From: CAZJCK01 sp964544635
GTDB taxonomy: Bacteria > Zixibacteria > MSB-5A5 > GN15 > FEB-12
Assembly (NCBI GenBank): GCA_964544635.1
Contig: CAZJCK010000055.1
Coordinates: forward strand, 1-23,422
Direction of reading: 5' to 3'
Length of the DNA: 23,422 nucleotides
Part shown: positions 1 to 7,803 of the stretch, piece by piece
Numbering within the stretch: position 1 is the stretch's first letter
How the letters are laid out: each line of letters begins with the position of its first letter
Notes under the pieces: model-generated
Told to the model about the DNA's origin: nothing
Seen by the model: the letters and a program-made list of their open reading frames with translations, nothing else
The model's database searches: none
Made by a program: the position numbers and the translations under genes

Positions 1-831
1 GTTGAGCGACAACTCGGCGTCGCCGTCATCATTGTCGAACACCAGGTTGCTGTCGGGCGCCACGATGCGTTCGCCCGACTGAAAGGCGACAATGTTGGGC
101 AGCACCTCGAGGTTGGTGCTGGGAGAGATGCCGCGAATCCCCTCGAGGTACCCGAGCTGACAGAGAAGACAGGATTCATCGCGGTCCTGCGCCGCCCAGC
201 TATAGCGATGGCGAACCTCGCGCTGCCGGTCGCGCCAGAAATTGATACGCCAGCGCTGCTCTGGTCTGTCGGGGAAGCGCAGTGACGAAAACGGAATGGC
301 GATCTCGACCTGGTAGCCGGAATCGGTCACTTTCCCCTCGGAGTACCAGACGATGTCGAAGCTCATCTCCTCGGCGCCGTCGGAAAGCACCCGCAGGTCC
401 CCCTGCACGCCGATCGGGTTGACGAAGATCTCGTAGCCCCAGCTGGCATCACCGTAGGTATCGAGCATGATACCAAAGTAATCGTCGCGGAAAATCTGGT
501 CACGGTCGCGCAGGGAGACACGTACCGCCGACGGATCGTCGTGGGCGATCAGGCCGACATACAGGTTGTGGGCGTCGTACGTAATGATCGCTTCCGAGCG
601 TACGTCGGGCCGCTCCTGGTCGGCCGGGCTGGTCTCGACAAACTGATCGGCGCGGACGGCATTGCGCCAGCCCGGATCATTGAACTCGCCGTCAACACTG
701 ATCTCCCCGGGCGCCGAGCGAATACTGATGCTTGGATTGTAGACAGCCTGGAACTCATCCGGAACTGTGGCGTCGGTCGTCGATGACAGCAGGAGTCCGA
801 CGACACCTGCAACAAGCAGTTTCTTGATCAT
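1..831 (-). CDS. DUF5916 / CBM9-like outer-membrane-associated protein, 5' part (runs off the left edge)
   Basis: Reading the reverse strand from ATG at 831 gives 277 codons with no stop down to base 1, so the 3' part is missing. The protein begins with a signal peptide (about residues 1-21, MIKKLLVAGVVGLLLSSTTDA). A CBM9-like beta-sandwich region follows, with the usual pattern: a 'DGEFNDPGW' opening, 'ITYDAHNLYVGLIAHD', 'RDRDQIFRDDYFGIMLDT', and 'YQVEIAIPFSSLRFP' followed by 'WRINFWRD'. This is the N-terminal half of DUF5916 proteins, which usually continue into a C-terminal beta-barrel; that part would lie outside the window. Family knowledge: CBM9-like domains bind sugars, but the role of DUF5916 proteins is unknown. 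An in-frame ATG at 837 is an alternative start; neither has a strong ribosome site. The gene is in the same direction as the STAS gene but separated from it by a terminator. Confidence 0.85.
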   Translation of the reverse strand, partial: MIKKLLVAGVVGLLLSSTTDATVPDEFQAVYNPSISIRSAPGEISVDGEFNDPGWRNAVRADQFVETSPADQERPDVRSEAIITYDAHNLYVGLIAHDDPSAVRVSLRDRDQIFRDDYFGIMLDTYGDASWGYEIFVNPIGVQGDLRVLSDGAEEMSFDIVWYSEGKVTDSGYQVEIAIPFSSLRFPDRPEQRWRINFWRDRQREVRHRYSWAAQDRDESCLLCQLGYLEGIRGISPSTNLEVLPNIVAFQSGERIVAPDSNLVFDNDDGDAELSLN

Positions 832-994
832 GAGCATTGCTGTGCTCTGGCCTTGCCCCGGCCCTCGACCGAGCGTAATGTCAGATATGTAATCTTCACG
901 TAACTCACGCTGTGCTTCTGTATCTCCACACTCTTCGTGTACGGCGAATTCGACCGACGGTTGCAGGCAAACCGGCTAAAGACACGAGTGGCAC

Positions 995-1022
995 AAAAAA
1001 GGCCCCGGCAACTGCCGGGGCC
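995..1022 (-). terminator. Intrinsic terminator of the STAS gene
   Basis: On the reverse strand a perfect GC-rich stem (GGCCCCGGC pairing with GCCGGGGCC, bases 1001-1022) is followed at once by six T (995-1000). It lies 33 bases after the STAS stop codon, so it ends that transcript and separates it from the DUF5916 gene. Confidence 0.9.
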
Positions 1023-1055
1023 ATGACTTGGCTCAAATCTGTGCGATGAAGCGCG

Positions 1056-1403
1056 TTAGCCGCTTACCTTCTCGAACGAGTCGATCGCTTCCTGGCGGGA
1101 GTCGTAATGTTCGAAGACCGAGATCAGACGGGTGATGGTCAGGATCGATTCGATCTTGGTGATGTTCGCCAGCACCAGTCGACCACCGGCGTTCTTGACG
1201 GTCGTCAACGCTGAGATCAGCATGCCCAGACCAACCGAGTTCATCCAGTCGACATTGGCCAGATCGATAATGAACTGTTTTTTGTCGTTGTTGATGTACT
1301 CGTGGATCTTGCCGTGAAACAGCGTGGTCTCTTCACCACCCATAATTTTGCCGGAGACCTCGATGACGACGATGTTTCCTTCTTCTTTGACCTTAAACTT
1401 CAT
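1056..1403 (-). CDS. STAS-domain anti-sigma factor antagonist
   Basis: A 115-residue single-domain STAS protein of the SpoIIAA/RsbV type. Such proteins bind a partner-switching anti-sigma kinase and are switched off by phosphorylation of a conserved serine. The key stretch 'DLANVDWMNSVGLGML' is present, with Ser56 in the 'NSVGLG' position as the likely phosphosite. Length fits the family. The start at 1403 is chosen over the further upstream ATG at 1466 because an AGAAAGG ribosome site lies about 9 bases before it and the predicted promoter (1438-1466) would start RNA downstream of 1466. No kinase or phosphatase partner is encoded nearby, so the sigma factor or other output it controls cannot be told from this window. 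The ECF sigma gene at 1883 uses a different class of anti-sigma factor, so a direct link is not implied. Confidence 0.92.
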   Translation of the reverse strand: MKFKVKEEGNIVVIEVSGKIMGGEETTLFHGKIHEYINNDKKQFIIDLANVDWMNSVGLGMLISALTTVKNAGGRLVLANITKIESILTITRLISVFEHYDSRQEAIDSFEKVSG

Positions 1404-1437
1404 CGATCGAAACCTTTCTATACTGAAGGAGAAGTTA

Positions 1438-1466
1438 TTTATCCGTGCGATGTAGCAGGCGGCCAA
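1438..1466 (-). promoter_or_regulatory. Predicted sigma-70-type promoter of the STAS gene
   Basis: Reverse strand: -35 TTGGCC (1466-1461), 17-base spacer, -10 GATAAA (1443-1438), each matching 4 of 6 consensus bases. RNA would start near 1431, about 28 bases before the start codon. Just upstream lies a perfect inverted repeat, CTGACGACCGTCAG (1478-1491), which could be a regulator site. Confidence 0.45.
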
Positions 1467-1577
1467 TCGGGCATCGCCTGACGACCGTCAGTTTTTCTCA
1501 CAAAGTGTTTCAGCATAACAGCTAACCGACGATGGCGCAAGCGCTTTTTGGACGCCTGCCGGGCCGGCGAGGGCAAT

Positions 1578-1623
1578 AAAAAAACGACCCGCATCGGGGG
1601 AGGGGGGGGATCGACGCGGGTCG
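1578..1623 (-). terminator. Orphan intrinsic terminator-like hairpin, reverse strand
   Basis: CGACCCGC (1585-1592) pairs with GCGGGTCG (1616-1623) and the helix continues through TCG/CGA. The one A:C mismatch seen on the forward strand becomes a G:U pair in reverse-strand RNA, giving an unbroken stem of about 12 pairs. It is followed by seven T on the reverse strand (complement of 1578-1584). The loop contains a run of eight C. Its geometry favours the reverse strand, but no reverse-strand gene lies upstream. Confidence 0.65.
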
Positions 1624-1630
1624 CGGATCA

Positions 1631-1677
1631 GCGGCCTTGTTGTCGAGCATGATGTCAAGCAGGCCGCCGAATTTTTT
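1631..1677 (+). terminator. Terminator-like hairpin, forward strand
   Basis: GCGGCCT (1631-1637) pairs with AGGCCGC (1661-1667) around a 23-base loop, followed after CGAA by six T (1672-1677). The large loop and the gap before the T run make it a weaker terminator. No forward gene precedes it. Confidence 0.4.
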
Positions 1678-1882
1678 CACTGTCCGAAGGGTTTAACCCG
1701 GCGGCGTGTAGTTTGGTTTCAAAAATCGGGCTGTTTGCCCCATTTTGTCTACAAATCCTTGTTATGCGGTCATTTAACTGTCACGCAAGCGGTACCATAT
1801 CGATTCCTTAATCCAGAATGACATTTCATCGTACAACCGTTTGACACTTTTTTTGAATCGTTTGAATACGTATGTTGATCGC

Positions 1883-2497
1883 ATGAATGAAGCGCAATTA
1901 GTCAGACAAGCCCAGGCCGGTGATTTCGACGCCTTTATGCAGCTGGTCTCTGAACACAAGACCAAGCTGTACAACCTGGCGCTGAAAATGACCGGTAACG
2001 AACCTGATGCCGAGGATGTCGTGCAGGATACCTTAGTCAAAGCCATCGACAAGATCGAATCGTTTCGCGGCGAGGCCGCCTTCGGCACCTGGCTGTATGC
2101 CATCGCACTCAACGAAGCCCGCGCCGTGCTGGCCAAGCGCAAACATGCCGATCTGAAACCGCTCGAGGAATACCTCCCCGGTGGCGGCCAGATGGATATG
2201 CACGGCAAGGATGTCAGTGCCAAGCTGTTCGACTGGGAAGACCCGCACAGCCGTCTGGAATCGGCGGAGTTGCGGCGCCTCATCAACGAGGGCATCGCCG
2301 AGCTGCCACCGATGTACCGCGAGGCCTTCCTGCTGCGCTACCATGAAGAACTGTCGATCAAAGAGATCGCGAAGCTGATCAAAGAGAGCGAGGCCGCCGT
2401 CAAGTCGCGCGTCCTGCGCGCCCGGCTGGCCCTGCGCGATCATTTGTCCAAAGCGTTCGAGGAATCGTATGGCAAACAAGTGCCGCGAATACATTAA
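1883..2497 (+). CDS. ECF-type RNA polymerase sigma factor (sigma-70 family)
   Basis: A 204-residue extracytoplasmic-function sigma factor. Sigma region 2 spans about residues 20-85, including 'DAEDVVQDTLVKAIDKIESF' and 'FGTWLYAIALNEAR' (-10 recognition and core binding). Region 4 spans about 135-190, 'LPPMYREAFLLRYHEELSIK' followed by 'EIAKLIKESEAAVKSRVLRA', a helix-turn-helix for the -35. The linker between them (about 90-130) is rather long and carries a Gly/Met stretch. The start at 1883 is the first ATG in frame where family similarity begins; an upstream TTG in frame at 1841 looks like promoter sequence instead. No clear Shine-Dalgarno precedes it. The 3' end overlaps the anti-sigma gene by 29 bases, implying translational coupling. 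The permease operon 220 bases downstream is a natural regulon candidate. Confidence 0.93.
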   Translation: MNEAQLVRQAQAGDFDAFMQLVSEHKTKLYNLALKMTGNEPDAEDVVQDTLVKAIDKIESFRGEAAFGTWLYAIALNEARAVLAKRKHADLKPLEEYLPGGGQMDMHGKDVSAKLFDWEDPHSRLESAELRRLINEGIAELPPMYREAFLLRYHEELSIKEIAKLIKESEAAVKSRVLRARLALRDHLSKAFEESYGKQVPRIH

Positions 2498-2720
2498 GGA
2501 TCTCAACGACTATCTCGACGGCGAGATCGAGCCGGAGCTGTGCGAAGAGATCGAGAAGCACATCGGCGAGTGCCGTAACTGCCGCCTGATGGTCGACAGC
2601 ATGCTCAAGACTGTCACGCTGGTGCGCGAGGGCAAGGTCGAGAAGCTGCCGACGGTTCTTGAAGAACGCCTGACCAGCAAGCTCAAAGAGAGCTGGCAGA
2701 AGAAATTCAAGCAGTCGTAA
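2469..2720 (+). CDS. Small zinc-finger anti-sigma factor (ZAS type)
   Basis: An 83-residue protein with the zinc-binding anti-sigma signature: Cys5, then His31-x3-Cys35-x2-Cys38. This is the N-terminal module with which ZAS proteins clamp ECF sigma factors. There is no membrane segment and no sensor domain, so it is predicted to be cytoplasmic. After the zinc module only a charged helical tail (about residues 45-83, rich in Lys/Glu) remains. The start codon lies inside the sigma gene, 29 bases before its stop, the standard arrangement for a cognate pair. With no membrane anchor, a signal could act through the zinc/thiol site, as in RsrA-like proteins; this is inference. Confidence 0.88.
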   Translation: MANKCREYIKDLNDYLDGEIEPELCEEIEKHIGECRNCRLMVDSMLKTVTLVREGKVEKLPTVLEERLTSKLKESWQKKFKQS

Positions 2721-2940
2721 AGTCCGCCCTGGTCCATCCGAGCCCGGTTGCGATTACCAATCTCACCACATAATGAGAGATTTCCCGTTACAAACGCTAT
2801 GTATTAGTCTATTTTAGTATCTTATGTACGCCCAGGATCGCCCGATACTGGAGGCGGGAATCGACTCAACCCCCTGAATCATTTTGCGCCCCGCCCTATC
2901 TAAAGGCAAAAGAGATTAACACTTGCCGGAAGGAACGCAG

Positions 2941-5277
2941 ATGCGGAAAGGATTAATAGAACTCGCAATCAGATACCCCTGGTGGGTCATTATCGTGGCG
3001 GTTATCATCACCGCCGGCTTTGCCACCCAGTTTCCGAAGATCCAGATCGATACCGACCCCCAGAACATGCTCGAAACCAACGAGCCGGTCCGTCTCTTCC
3101 ACAACTTCACCAAAGAAGAGTTCGGCCTGTCGGACTTTATCGCCGTCGGCGTGGTCCAGAAACCAACCGCCTTCACCCCCGACCTGTTAAACCGGGTCCA
3201 CCGGATTACCGAGGAGATCACCCAGCTTGATGGCGTGATTGTCGACGACATCATGGCGCCCTCGACTGTCGACGATATCCGCCAGGGCCCCGGTGGCCTG
3301 CTGGTCATCGAGCCGCTGATGGAGTCCGAAATCGAAACGCAGGCAGAGGCCGACCGTATCCTGTCCCGCATCATGGATAACCCGATTCTGCGCGGCAAGC
3401 TGGCGAGCCAGGACGGCCAGGCGATCGCCCTGTTCCTGCCGATCGAGAGCAAGGATATATCGCACCAGTTGTCGAAGGAGATCGAGGAGATTGTCGGGCG
3501 GCTCGGTGGCAACGCCGACTACCATATCGCCGGACTGCCGCTGGCCGAAGACGCCTTCGGTTCGGAGATGTTCGTGCAGATGATGTTCTCCGCGCCGGCC
3601 GCGATGGCCATTATTCTCCTGTTGCTGTTCGTCTTTTTCCGCCAGCTCAAGATCGTACTCGCGCCGATGGTGGTGGCGATCATGTCGGTGATCTGGGCGA
3701 TGGGCCTGTTGATTGCCACCGGCAACACTGTCCACATCATGAGTTCGATGATCCCCATCTTCCTCATACCAATATCGGTGCTCAACTCGATCCATATCAT
3801 ATCGGAGTTTCACGATCACTATAAGAAGTACAAGCACAAGGATGCCACGATCAAGCACAGCATCCAGACGTTGTTCTTCCCGATGCTGTTCACCTCGCTG
3901 ACCACCGTCGCCGGCTTCCTCTCGCTCACGCTCACCCCGATCCCGCCGGTACAGGTCTTCGGTATCTTTGTCGCCTTCGGTATCGCGGTAGCCTGGTTCC
4001 TGTCGCTGACGATCAACCCGGCGATCGCCATGCTCATTTCCGACAAGACACTGCGCAACTTCGGCGCCTCCGACGACGAGCACGGCGTGTTGTCCCGGGT
4101 GATGCACGTTTTCCGTGACTTCTCGCGCAAGCACAGCAAGGGTGTCATCGCAACCGCCGCCGTCGTTGTCGTCGTCTCCGGTATTGGTCTCAGCCTGATC
4201 GTGGTCAACGACAACCCGGTCAAGTGGTTCAAGGAGTCGCACCCGATCCGTGTCGCCGACCAGGTCATGAACGAACACCTCGCCGGCACCTACATGAACT
4301 ACCTCGTCTTCGAGGGTGAAGAATCGGATGCCATGAAAGACCCGGCGGTGCTCACGTATATCGAGAGCCTGCAGCGCCACCTCGAAGAGAACAAGGTGGT
4401 CGGCTCCACGACCGGCCTTCCGGATATCGTCAAGAAAGTGCGCTACGAACTGTTCGGCGCCGATTCATCCAAGCTGCAAATCCCCGAGACCCAGGACGAA
4501 GCGGCCCAGATGCTGTTCCTGTTCGAGATGTCGGGCGGCGACCCCGACGACCTGTTCAAGTTCGTCACGCCGGAGTATGACAGGGCCAACCTGTGGGTAC
4601 AGATGACCGCCGGCGACAACCAGCAGGTGCAGTCGGTGGTGAAAGCCGCCAACACGTTTATCGACGAAAACCCGCTGCCGCCGGGAGTCGAGGCAAGCTG
4701 GGCCGGGCTGCCCTATATCAATATTGTCTGGCAGCAGAAGATGGTCACCGGTATGCGCAGCGCCCTGATCAGTTCGTTCGGCGTCGTGTTTATCATGATG
4801 GTCTTCCTCTTTCGGTCGATCCGCTGGGGAATCATCTCGATGCTGCCGCTGTCGATCACGATCATGGCGATCTACGCCTTCATCGGCTACATCGGCAAAC
4901 CGTACGACATGCCGGTAGCGGTGCTGTCGTCGCTCACGCTGGGCTTATCAATCGACTTCGCGATTCACTTCATCCAGCGATTGCGCGACATCCACAAGCA
5001 GACCCAGGACTTCAGGGAGTCGTATCGCCTCATCTTCGAAGGAGCAGGCCGCGCCATCAGCCGCAACGTGCTGGTCATCGCCATCGGCTTTGTCCCGATG
5101 CTGTTCAGCTCGCTGGTGCCGTACATCACGGTCGGATCGTTCTTCCTGGCGATCATGTTCGTCTCCGGCCTGGTTACCATGGTCCTGTTGCCGGCGCTCG
5201 TGAATACGTTTAACAAGGCGCTGCTGCCCGAACCGTCGAAAAAAGAAAAGTCGACCGAGGCCGTGGCCCAGAACTAA
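2941..5277 (+). CDS. RND-superfamily (MMPL/SSD type) permease
   Basis: A 778-residue inner-membrane transporter with the duplicated RND plan. TM1 is at about residues 12-30, with a periplasmic domain to about 210. A bundle of about five helices (214-370) and a cytoplasmic linker lead to TM7 (about 400-421). A second periplasmic domain runs to about 602, then a last helical bundle (about 604-765) and a charged tail. In the second bundle 'LGLSIDFAIHFIQRL' carries Asp672, a likely proton-relay residue; the first bundle has 'SVLNSIHIISEF' at the matching place. Size fits the MMPL/hopanoid-transporter-like branch rather than AcrB (about 1,050). ATG 2941 follows a GGAAGGA ribosome site; an upstream TTG (2923) is less likely. 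The neighbours suggest export of a lipid or other hydrophobic substrate. The substrate is unknown. Confidence 0.9.
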   Translation: MRKGLIELAIRYPWWVIIVAVIITAGFATQFPKIQIDTDPQNMLETNEPVRLFHNFTKEEFGLSDFIAVGVVQKPTAFTPDLLNRVHRITEEITQLDGVIVDDIMAPSTVDDIRQGPGGLLVIEPLMESEIETQAEADRILSRIMDNPILRGKLASQDGQAIALFLPIESKDISHQLSKEIEEIVGRLGGNADYHIAGLPLAEDAFGSEMFVQMMFSAPAAMAIILLLLFVFFRQLKIVLAPMVVAIMSVIWAMGLLIATGNTVHIMSSMIPIFLIPISVLNSIHIISEFHDHYKKYKHKDATIKHSIQTLFFPMLFTSLTTVAGFLSLTLTPIPPVQVFGIFVAFGIAVAWFLSLTINPAIAMLISDKTLRNFGASDDEHGVLSRVMHVFRDFSRKHSKGVIATAAVVVVVSGIGLSLIVVNDNPVKWFKESHPIRVADQVMNEHLAGTYMNYLVFEGEESDAMKDPAVLTYIESLQRHLEENKVVGSTTGLPDIVKKVRYELFGADSSKLQIPETQDEAAQMLFLFEMSGGDPDDLFKFVTPEYDRANLWVQMTAGDNQQVQSVVKAANTFIDENPLPPGVEASWAGLPYINIVWQQKMVTGMRSALISSFGVVFIMMVFLFRSIRWGIISMLPLSITIMAIYAFIGYIGKPYDMPVAVLSSLTLGLSIDFAIHFIQRLRDIHKQTQDFRESYRLIFEGAGRAISRNVLVIAIGFVPMLFSSLVPYITVGSFFLAIMFVSGLVTMVLLPALVNTFNKALLPEPSKKEKSTEAVAQN

Positions 5278-5318
5278 GCATGTTAATGTGTGTGAATAAA
5301 AGAAAAGGAGAAGACACA

Positions 5319-6125
5319 ATGACGACCATCAGAACACTCAGTTTGCTGGCCCTGATCGGGCTGCTGATGATCGCAGGTTCGGTCGGCGCCCAGGAGGATG
5401 CTGCCGAGATCATGAAGAAGTCGCACATGGCGTACTATTACGCCGGTGACGACGGTATTGCCGAAGTCAACATGTCGATTGTCGACAAGCGCGGCAAAGA
5501 GCGCGTCCGCGAGTTCACCATGCTGCGCATGGATGTGGAAGAAGGCGGCCCGCAGAAGTACTATACTTACTTCCACAAACCGTCCGACGTCGCCCGCCTC
5601 ACCTTCATGGTCCACAAGACCACCGAAGGCTCCGACAAGCGCTGGATCTATGTGCCGGCGGTCGACCTGATCAAGCCGATCTCGGCCGACGACAAGAGCT
5701 CCAGCTTTGTCGGGTCGGAATTCAGCTATGAAGATGTTTCCGGACGTCACTGGACCGAAGACAACCATACTTTGACCGGTGATTCGACTGTCGACGGCCA
5801 GGAGGTGTATGTGATCGAGTCGGTGCCGAAGGATGAAGGGTACGACGGGTTTGCGAAGAAGAACAGCTATATCAGCAAGGCCAACTACCTGCCGTTGTTG
5901 GAGCGCTACTACAACGCCGACGGCGAGCTGATTCGCATCTTCCGCGCCCACGAAACCGAGGAGTTCGACGGTATCCTGACGGTGACGAAGCGCTCGATGG
6001 AAGACGTGAAGAAAGAACGCACCACCACTATCATCTTCGAAGGCATCAAGTACAACCAGGGCCTCGAAGAAGATCTGTTCACCGAGCGGTACCTGAAGGC
6101 GCCGCCGCGCCAGTACATTCGATAG
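5319..6125 (+). CDS. LolA-like outer membrane lipoprotein-sorting protein
   Basis: A 268-residue secreted protein. The signal peptide covers about residues 1-24 (ends GSVGA before QED). The mature part is the LolA-like fold (outer membrane lipoprotein-sorting family, Pfam LolA_like), with the diagnostic stretch starting at Arg108, 'RWIYVPAVDLIKPISADD', then 'SSFVGSEFSYEDVSG'. Late repeats of beta-strands end in 'ERYLKAPPRQYIR'. Proteins of this family are periplasmic, with a half-barrel that can hold an acyl chain. They often sit next to RND/MMPL permeases and barrels, as here. ATG 5319 is chosen because AAAAGGAG lies 8 bases upstream; the ATG at 5280 has no such site. It lies 41 bases after the permease gene in the same operon. 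A role as a periplasmic shuttle is inference. Confidence 0.88.
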   Translation: MTTIRTLSLLALIGLLMIAGSVGAQEDAAEIMKKSHMAYYYAGDDGIAEVNMSIVDKRGKERVREFTMLRMDVEEGGPQKYYTYFHKPSDVARLTFMVHKTTEGSDKRWIYVPAVDLIKPISADDKSSSFVGSEFSYEDVSGRHWTEDNHTLTGDSTVDGQEVYVIESVPKDEGYDGFAKKNSYISKANYLPLLERYYNADGELIRIFRAHETEEFDGILTVTKRSMEDVKKERTTTIIFEGIKYNQGLEEDLFTERYLKAPPRQYIR

Positions 6126-6149
6126 TCGGATTGGCGGGAGTTTGCTGTA

Positions 6150-7445
6150 ATGAAGAAACTACTGATTACCATGTGGGTGCTGGCGATGTTCCTGACATCG
6201 CCGGTCGCCCGTGCGGAAGTGATCATCGACGGTTTCGTGCAGGGCCTGGTGGCCGGTCGCACTGACGACTCCAACCCGACCAGTACCGAAATGCCGGCTG
6301 CCGAAACGAGACTGCAGCTGCGCACCGCCCACTACGGCGATCGCGGCGAAGTTTTCACCCGGCTGGACCTGTTCTGGGATGGTTCGGATACGTCGGAATA
6401 CGACTGGGAACTGCGCGAGGCGTACCTCAAGTTCCGCATGGGCAGCGCCTTCGACTTCAAGATCGGTCGACAGGTGCTGACCTGGGGAACCGGTGACCTC
6501 ATCTTTATCAACGACGTTTTCGCGAAAGACTACCAGTCGTTCTTTATCGGTCGCGACGACCAGTACCTGAAAGCGCCGCAAAACGCCTTCCGCGCCGAGT
6601 GGTACCCCGGCTTCGGTAACCTCTCGGTAGTATGGACACCCCGGTTCGAGGGTAACCGTCTGCCGACAGGAACGAGACTGAGCTACTACAACCCGACGGC
6701 GGACAACTTCGAAGGCGCCATTGTCGGTGTCGGCACCGACCCGATGTTCTTCTTCGATCCGCCGGCGCCGCCGGCCAAATTCAAGAACTCGGAGATCGCC
6801 ACCCGCTTCCAGCGGCGCATCGCCGGCTTTGCTACCGCCGCCTACTTCTATAAGGGGTTCTACAAGAACCCGCAGGGGTTCGACCCGCAGAGTATGACGG
6901 TGTTCTATCCGGAGTTGCATCTCTACGGCCTGTCGGCTCGCGGCCAGGTGCAGGGGGGCATCCTCTGGATCGAGGGCGGCTATTATGATTCGCGCGACGA
7001 TACCGACGGCGACAATCCGTTTGTGCCCAACCGCTCGATTGTCGGCCTGATCGGCTACGAACGACAGGTGGCCAACAACCTGACGGTCAACGCCCAGTGG
7101 CAGGCCGATTACATGATCGACCACGACAAGTACGAAGCCAGCCAGCGCGGCCTCGAGCAGCAGTTCGGGATCACCCAGTACATCCGAGAAGAAGTTCGCC
7201 ATCTCGTCACCAGCCGCATCACCAAACTGCTGTACAACGAACTGGTGACGGTCTCGGCGTTCGGCTTTTATTCACCGACCGACGAGGATTACTATGTCCG
7301 CGGCTCGGTGGCGTACAAGTATACCGACGAAATCGAACTGGCCGGCGGCGGCAACCTGTTCGGCGGCGATAACATCGAAACCGAATTCGGACAGTTTCAG
7401 TTCAATGACAACCTCTGGCTGAAACTGACCTACGGTTTCTATTAA
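6150..7445 (+). CDS. Outer-membrane beta-barrel protein (DUF1302 / alginate-export-like)
   Basis: A 431-residue protein with a signal peptide (about 1-22, ends SPVARA before EVII) and alternating polar/aromatic strands throughout. It includes 'YLKFRMGSAFDFKIGRQVLT' followed by 'WGTGDLIFINDVF', a pattern common in DUF1302 and related porin-like barrels. The chain ends in aromatic Tyr after 'LKLTYGFY', the typical C-terminal beta-signal for insertion by BamA. A GGCGGGAG ribosome site lies about 9 bases before ATG 6150. It is the third gene of the operon, 24 bases after the LolA-like gene. It could be the outer-membrane acceptor or exit for the permease substrate (inference). Family assignment is from strand pattern and context only. 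Confidence 0.82.
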   Translation: MKKLLITMWVLAMFLTSPVARAEVIIDGFVQGLVAGRTDDSNPTSTEMPAAETRLQLRTAHYGDRGEVFTRLDLFWDGSDTSEYDWELREAYLKFRMGSAFDFKIGRQVLTWGTGDLIFINDVFAKDYQSFFIGRDDQYLKAPQNAFRAEWYPGFGNLSVVWTPRFEGNRLPTGTRLSYYNPTADNFEGAIVGVGTDPMFFFDPPAPPAKFKNSEIATRFQRRIAGFATAAYFYKGFYKNPQGFDPQSMTVFYPELHLYGLSARGQVQGGILWIEGGYYDSRDDTDGDNPFVPNRSIVGLIGYERQVANNLTVNAQWQADYMIDHDKYEASQRGLEQQFGITQYIREEVRHLVTSRITKLLYNELVTVSAFGFYSPTDEDYYVRGSVAYKYTDEIELAGGGNLFGGDNIETEFGQFQFNDNLWLKLTYGFY

Positions 7446-7472
7446 TAGACCCATAGCCTACGGAGTGATGAT

Positions 7473-7688
7473 ATGACTTTGGAAGGATCGATCCGCACCC
7501 TGGCCGGGACGTTTGTCCTGATCTCGGTGGCGTTTACCCTGCTCTTCAGCGAGTACTGGCTGATCCTGGCCGCCTTTGTCGGCGTTAACCTCATCCAGTC
7601 CTCGTTTACCGGCTTCTGCCCGGCCGAGATGATTTTCAAGAAGCTGTTTTTCAACAAGAAGCAGGGCATGGCGCCACAGCAGCAATAA
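7473..7688 (+). CDS. YgaP-like transmembrane-domain protein (DUF2892)
   Basis: A 71-residue inner-membrane protein with two hydrophobic segments (about residues 10-24 and 27-45) and the family motif 'FTGFCPAEMIFKKLF' after the second helix. This matches DUF2892/YgaP-type transmembrane modules, in which a Cys precedes Pro ('CP'). In E. coli YgaP this module is fused to a rhodanese; here it stands alone. A CGGAG ribosome site precedes ATG 7473. It is the last gene of the permease operon, 27 bases after the barrel gene and before a terminator. Its function is unknown; a link to sulfur or thiol chemistry is only suggested by the fusion known elsewhere. Confidence 0.87.
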   Translation: MTLEGSIRTLAGTFVLISVAFTLLFSEYWLILAAFVGVNLIQSSFTGFCPAEMIFKKLFFNKKQGMAPQQQ

Positions 7689-7714
7689 GGGGCCGACAAC
7701 AGCCAACTTACAGG

Positions 7715-7738
7715 AACGGAGGCAAGGCCTCCGTTTTT
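7715..7738 (+). terminator. Intrinsic terminator of the permease operon
   Basis: AACGGAGGC (7715-7723) pairs perfectly with GCCTCCGTT (7727-7735) around an AAG loop and runs into five T (7734-7738). A TATAAT hexamer follows at 7740-7745, but its -35 would fall in the hairpin, so I do not call a promoter. Confidence 0.92.
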
Positions 7739-7803
7739 GTATAATAGAGTAAATGATAGCCCGCAAATGGACGATACAGGTACTATATCCGAGGATTAGA
7801 ACT

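Larger units (their letters stand above)
1404..1882. other. Long intergenic region between the STAS and sigma-factor genes
   Basis: No convincing ORF occurs in this 479-base gap. It holds the STAS promoter, the CTGACGACCGTCAG dyad, two oppositely oriented terminator-like hairpins (listed separately), a small palindrome GGGTTTAACCC (1689-1699), and a TTGACA hexamer at 1841. The TTGACA is followed 17 bases later by a poor -10 (GAATAC), so a promoter there would give the sigma gene a leader of only a few bases. The presence of terminators without a matching gene hints at an unannotated short transcript. Confidence 0.6.

Noticed and set aside
1597..1609. G-run as a G-quadruplex
   Set aside because: It is two adjoining G tracts rather than four separated ones, and is better explained as the loop of the terminator hairpin.
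3187..4380. Reverse-strand open frame of 397 codons inside the permease gene
   Set aside because: It is antisense to a full-length RND permease, has no recognisable domain and an abnormal Arg/His/Asp content.
6159..7202. Reverse-strand open frame of 347 codons opposite the barrel gene
   Set aside because: The forward frame has a signal peptide, ribosome site and C-terminal barrel signature; the reverse one has none.
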